This document shows positions 5,435-7,499 of a stretch of DNA of 7,499 nt, in pieces. This stretch comes from Actinomycetota bacterium. GTDB taxonomy: Bacteria; Actinomycetota; Acidimicrobiia; IMCC26256; JACDBD01. The notes beneath the pieces are model-generated. The model saw only the letters and a program-made list of their open reading frames with translations. It did no database searches and had not been told where the DNA came from. The stretch is from NCBI GenBank assembly GCA_013695115.1, contig JACDBD010000393.1, positions 1-7,499 of the forward strand, written 5' to 3'. Every line of letters begins with the position of its first letter. Position 1 is the first letter of the stretch. A program made the position numbers and the translations under genes.

Positions 5435-6172
5435 TCAGGCGGCGACCACGATCTCCGCTTCCGGCTCCTCGGTCTTGATGGCGGCGTCGACCGCCCAGCG
5501 GGGCTCGGCGGTGCGGAGCCCGCGCGGCACGAGGAGTCGTTGCACGCCGGCGAGCCCCAGGTCGACCAGGAGGGCGAGGACGACGACCACGAGCGCCCCC
5601 CCGAACACCTGCACGTTGTCGTTCAGCCGCAAGCCCACGATGATGTAGTACCCGAGTCCACCCCATCCCACCAGCGTGGCGAGGGTGGCGGTGGCGATGA
5701 CCTGAACCGTCGACGTGCGAATGCCCGCCATGATCAGCGGGAACGCCATCGGGAGCTCGATCCGGGCCAGCACCTGGGTGCCCCGCATGCCCATGCCCGC
5801 CGCCGACTCGCGGATCTCGGCGTCGACCTCCCGCAACCCGACGTAGGTGTTGGTGAAGATCGGCGGGATCGCCAGCGCCACGAGCGCGACCACCGTCGGA
5901 ACCACACCGATGCGGTTCGTGATCTGGAGCGCGAGCACGAGGATGGCGAAGGACGGCAGCGCCCGGCCGATGTTGGCGACGTTGATCGCGAGCGCGCCGC
6001 CCCGGCGGAGATGGCCCAGCGTCACCGCCGGTGGCAGCGCGATCACGAGCGCGATGAGGATGCTGAGCCCCGAGATCTGCAGATGCTCGAACGCGCGGTG
6101 GTCGATGCCGCCGCCGACACCGCCGGACCAGTTGTCGCCGAGCCAGCTGAACACGTCACCGAGGAAGCCCAT
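5435..6172 (-). CDS. Osmoprotectant ABC transporter permease (ProZ/OpuC type, second permease)
   Basis: An inner-membrane permease of 245 residues that with its partner forms the channel of the importer. About five membrane segments are visible (roughly 33-53, 60-82, 90-112, 151-170 and 190-215). The cytoplasmic EAA loop that docks on the ATPase, ESAAGMGMRGTQVLARIELP, lies at 122-141. ALPSFAILVLALQI and LVGWGGLGYYI are family-typical. The C-terminus carries a charged cytoplasmic tail (217-245, ending EEPEAEIVVAA) that the first permease lacks. The ATG at 6172 follows the first permease's TGA by 3 nt, so translation is probably coupled. The solute-binding protein gene lies next, 41 nt downstream. 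No ATPase gene is adjacent. Confidence 0.92.
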   Translation of the reverse strand: MGFLGDVFSWLGDNWSGGVGGGIDHRAFEHLQISGLSILIALVIALPPAVTLGHLRRGGALAINVANIGRALPSFAILVLALQITNRIGVVPTVVALVALAIPPIFTNTYVGLREVDAEIRESAAGMGMRGTQVLARIELPMAFPLIMAGIRTSTVQVIATATLATLVGWGGLGYYIIVGLRLNDNVQVFGGALVVVVLALLVDLGLAGVQRLLVPRGLRTAEPRWAVDAAIKTEEPEAEIVVAA

Positions 6173-6175
6173 CGC

Positions 6176-6841
6176 TCAGCGGCTCCGCCGCTGCCACGGC
6201 GCGGCCAGGTACTGGACACCGAGCAGCCCGAAGTCGAGCGCGACCGCCAGCGCGACCGAGAGCGTCGCCCCGACGACGAGCGGGGTCGAGAAGTCGCGGC
6301 GCAGCCCGTCGTTGATCAGCGCGCCCAGCCCGCCCTGGCCGATGAGCGCGGCCACGGTCACGAGCCCGACGTTCGTCACGGTGGCGATGCGGATCCCGGC
6401 GACGATCGAGGGCAGCGCGATCGGCAGTTCGATCCGCACGAGCATCCGCAGCGGCGAGTACCCCATCCCCTGCGCCGCCTCCTTGATGTCGGCGGGGACG
6501 CCGTCGAGGCCGGTGACGATGTTCCGCACGAGGACGAGGATGGTGTAGCTGGTGAGCACGATGAGGGCGGCCTCGCGCCGGCTCGTCCACGGGAGGAGCA
6601 AGACGAACGCGGCCAGCGACGGGATGGTGTACAGGATCGACCCGACGACGAGCAGCGGTGTGTACAACACCCGCCGCCGGCTCGCCGCGATCGCGAGCGG
6701 GGCCGCGATCAGGACACCGAGCGCGACCGAGAGCACCGTGAGGCTGATGTGCTCGCGCAGCCGGGACAGGATCTCGTCCTGGTGGTCACCCACCCACTCC
6801 CACCAGATCCAGGAGTCGGGCCCGTTCGCCGCCTCGATCAT
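6176..6841 (-). CDS. Osmoprotectant ABC transporter permease (ProW/OpuC type, first permease)
   Basis: An integral membrane permease of 221 residues with about five membrane segments (roughly 32-53, 60-83, 91-111, 151-170 and 187-213). Its EAA loop, EAAQGMGYSPLRMLVRIELP at 121-140, is the contact site for the ABC ATPase. TIPSLAAFVLLLP and IGQGGLGALI match the glycine betaine/choline permease family. The N-terminus has a Trp-rich amphipathic stretch (WIWWEWVGDH) before the first membrane segment, as often seen in these permeases. The ATG at 6841 lies 12 nt after the TAA of the glycosyltransferase gene, with no clear ribosome-binding site, which suggests translation coupled to the upstream gene. 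The two permeases are clearly related but not identical, consistent with a heterodimeric channel. Confidence 0.92.
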   Translation of the reverse strand: MIEAANGPDSWIWWEWVGDHQDEILSRLREHISLTVLSVALGVLIAAPLAIAASRRRVLYTPLLVVGSILYTIPSLAAFVLLLPWTSRREAALIVLTSYTILVLVRNIVTGLDGVPADIKEAAQGMGYSPLRMLVRIELPIALPSIVAGIRIATVTNVGLVTVAALIGQGGLGALINDGLRRDFSTPLVVGATLSVALAVALDFGLLGVQYLAAPWQRRSR

Positions 6842-6853
6842 GCCGGCGGGAGC

Positions 6854-7499
6854 TTACGAGCCGAGCGCCTCGCGGTACACGGCGACGGTCTCGCGGGCGC
6901 AGCGCTCCCACGAGAACTCCGACGCCCGCCGGCGGCCGAGGGCGGCAAGGGCGGCGCGCCCGTCCTCGTCGTGCGAGAGATCGTCGAGCGCCGCGGCCCA
7001 AGCGTCGGGATCGTCCGGCGCGACCAGCCGGGCGCCGTCGCCGGCGACCTCGCGCAGCGCGGCGATGTCCGAGCACACGACCGGCGTTCCCTGCGCCATC
7101 GCCTCGAGCGCGGGGATACCGAACCCTTCGTGTCGGCTCGGGAGCGCGAACAGCTCGGCGCCGCGGTACAGGCCACCCAGGTGGTCGTCGCCGACACGGC
7201 CGATCATGCGGACGCGCTCGCCGAGCCGGCGGGCGGGGCCGAGCACCCCCTGGCGGTCCTCGAGCCAACCCGCGGGACCGGCGAGGACGAGCAGATGGGG
7301 AACGTCGTGCATGGCCACCCAGCGGGCGAACGCCTCGACGAGCACACCCACGTTCTTGCGGGGCTCGAGGGTCCCGAGCCACAGCACGTACGGCCGATCG
7401 TCGAGCCCGAACGCATCCCGGGCGCTCGCCACGTCCTCGTCGGACGCCTCGGTGGGGTCGACGCCGTTGGGGACCACCCGGACCCGGTCAGGGGAGATG
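6854..7499 (-). CDS. GT4-type glycosyltransferase, C-terminal part (cut by the window edge)
   Basis: The frame is open to the right edge, and 214 residues before the TAA are visible, beginning ISPDRVRVVPNGVD. This is the nucleotide-sugar-binding domain of a GT-B enzyme. It contains VPNGVD, the VLWLGTLEPRKNVGVLVEAF block that starts the C-terminal Rossmann domain, LLVLAGPAGW, and VRMIGRVGDDHLGGLYRGAELFALPS. It also has the EGFGIPALE motif (E-x7-E) that contacts the sugar nucleotide, then EAMAQGTPVVCSDIAALREV. The N-terminal acceptor domain lies outside the window. The internal GTG at 7477 is not the real start, since the conserved sequence continues upstream of it. It presumably transfers a sugar from a nucleotide donor to a cell-envelope or exopolysaccharide acceptor; neither donor nor acceptor can be read. 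The close spacing to the downstream permease (12 nt) suggests one transcript, though the functions do not obviously fit together. Confidence 0.93.
   Translation of the reverse strand, partial: ISPDRVRVVPNGVDPTEASDEDVASARDAFGLDDRPYVLWLGTLEPRKNVGVLVEAFARWVAMHDVPHLLVLAGPAGWLEDRQGVLGPARRLGERVRMIGRVGDDHLGGLYRGAELFALPSRHEGFGIPALEAMAQGTPVVCSDIAALREVAGDGARLVAPDDPDAWAAALDDLSHDEDGRAALAALGRRRASEFSWERCARETVAVYREALGS

Noticed and set aside
3939..5648. Plus-strand open frame of 569 codons running through msrA and antisense to the solute-binding protein
   Set aside because: It overlaps msrA in another frame, crosses the terminator hairpin and then reads antisense to a clear lipoprotein gene. The arginine-rich composition is typical of a shadow frame in GC-rich DNA.
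5394..5666. N-terminal extension of the solute-binding protein by 91 codons
   Set aside because: The extension overlaps the end of the second permease, is arginine-rich, and would bury the lipoprotein signal peptide. The ATG at 5393 has a good ribosome-binding site.

Overview
The window is GC-rich throughout, with strong G/C bias at third codon positions. It carries paired heteromeric-type acyl-CoA dehydrogenases, near-leaderless promoter geometry and an actinobacterial style of small membrane-anchored hypothetical protein. This points to an actinomycete-like bacterium, possibly an acidimicrobial lineage. That placement is inferred from gene content and not tested. No tRNA, rRNA, IS element, CRISPR array or phage gene was recognised, and most of the sequence is ordinary chromosomal metabolism.

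Layout. Positions 1-232 hold no convincing full gene. On the minus strand they carry a small hairpin, an exceptionally long Shine-Dalgarno match to the 16S rRNA 3' end, and a 13-codon mini-ORF. Positions 233-3136 are a minus-strand run: a large acyl-CoA dehydrogenase subunit (1925-3136), a second acyl-CoA dehydrogenase overlapping it by 4 nt (798-1928), and a membrane-anchored hypothetical protein (233-676). The dehydrogenase pair looks like an alpha2beta2 enzyme in which only one subunit keeps a catalytic base. A 175-bp divergent intergenic region (3137-3311) holds a 20-bp palindrome typical of a TetR-family operator and a separate 25-bp perfect hairpin.

Positions 3312-4434 are a plus-strand pair: a glyoxalase II-like metallo-beta-lactamase-fold hydrolase and, 4 nt later, the methionine sulfoxide reductase msrA. 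A strong hairpin at 4439-4468 separates msrA from the convergent operon on the other side.

Positions 4494-7499 are a minus-strand run. In transcription order it contains the C-terminal part of a GT4-type glycosyltransferase (cut by the window edge), two osmoprotectant-type ABC permeases, and a lipoprotein solute-binding protein of the glycine betaine/choline family. The ATPase that such a transporter needs is absent from the operon as seen.

The least explained parts are the leader-like region at the left end, the operator/start architecture around 3136-3227, and coding-like codons that continue past the stop of the second dehydrogenase. I did not find evidence for a wholly new multi-gene system.
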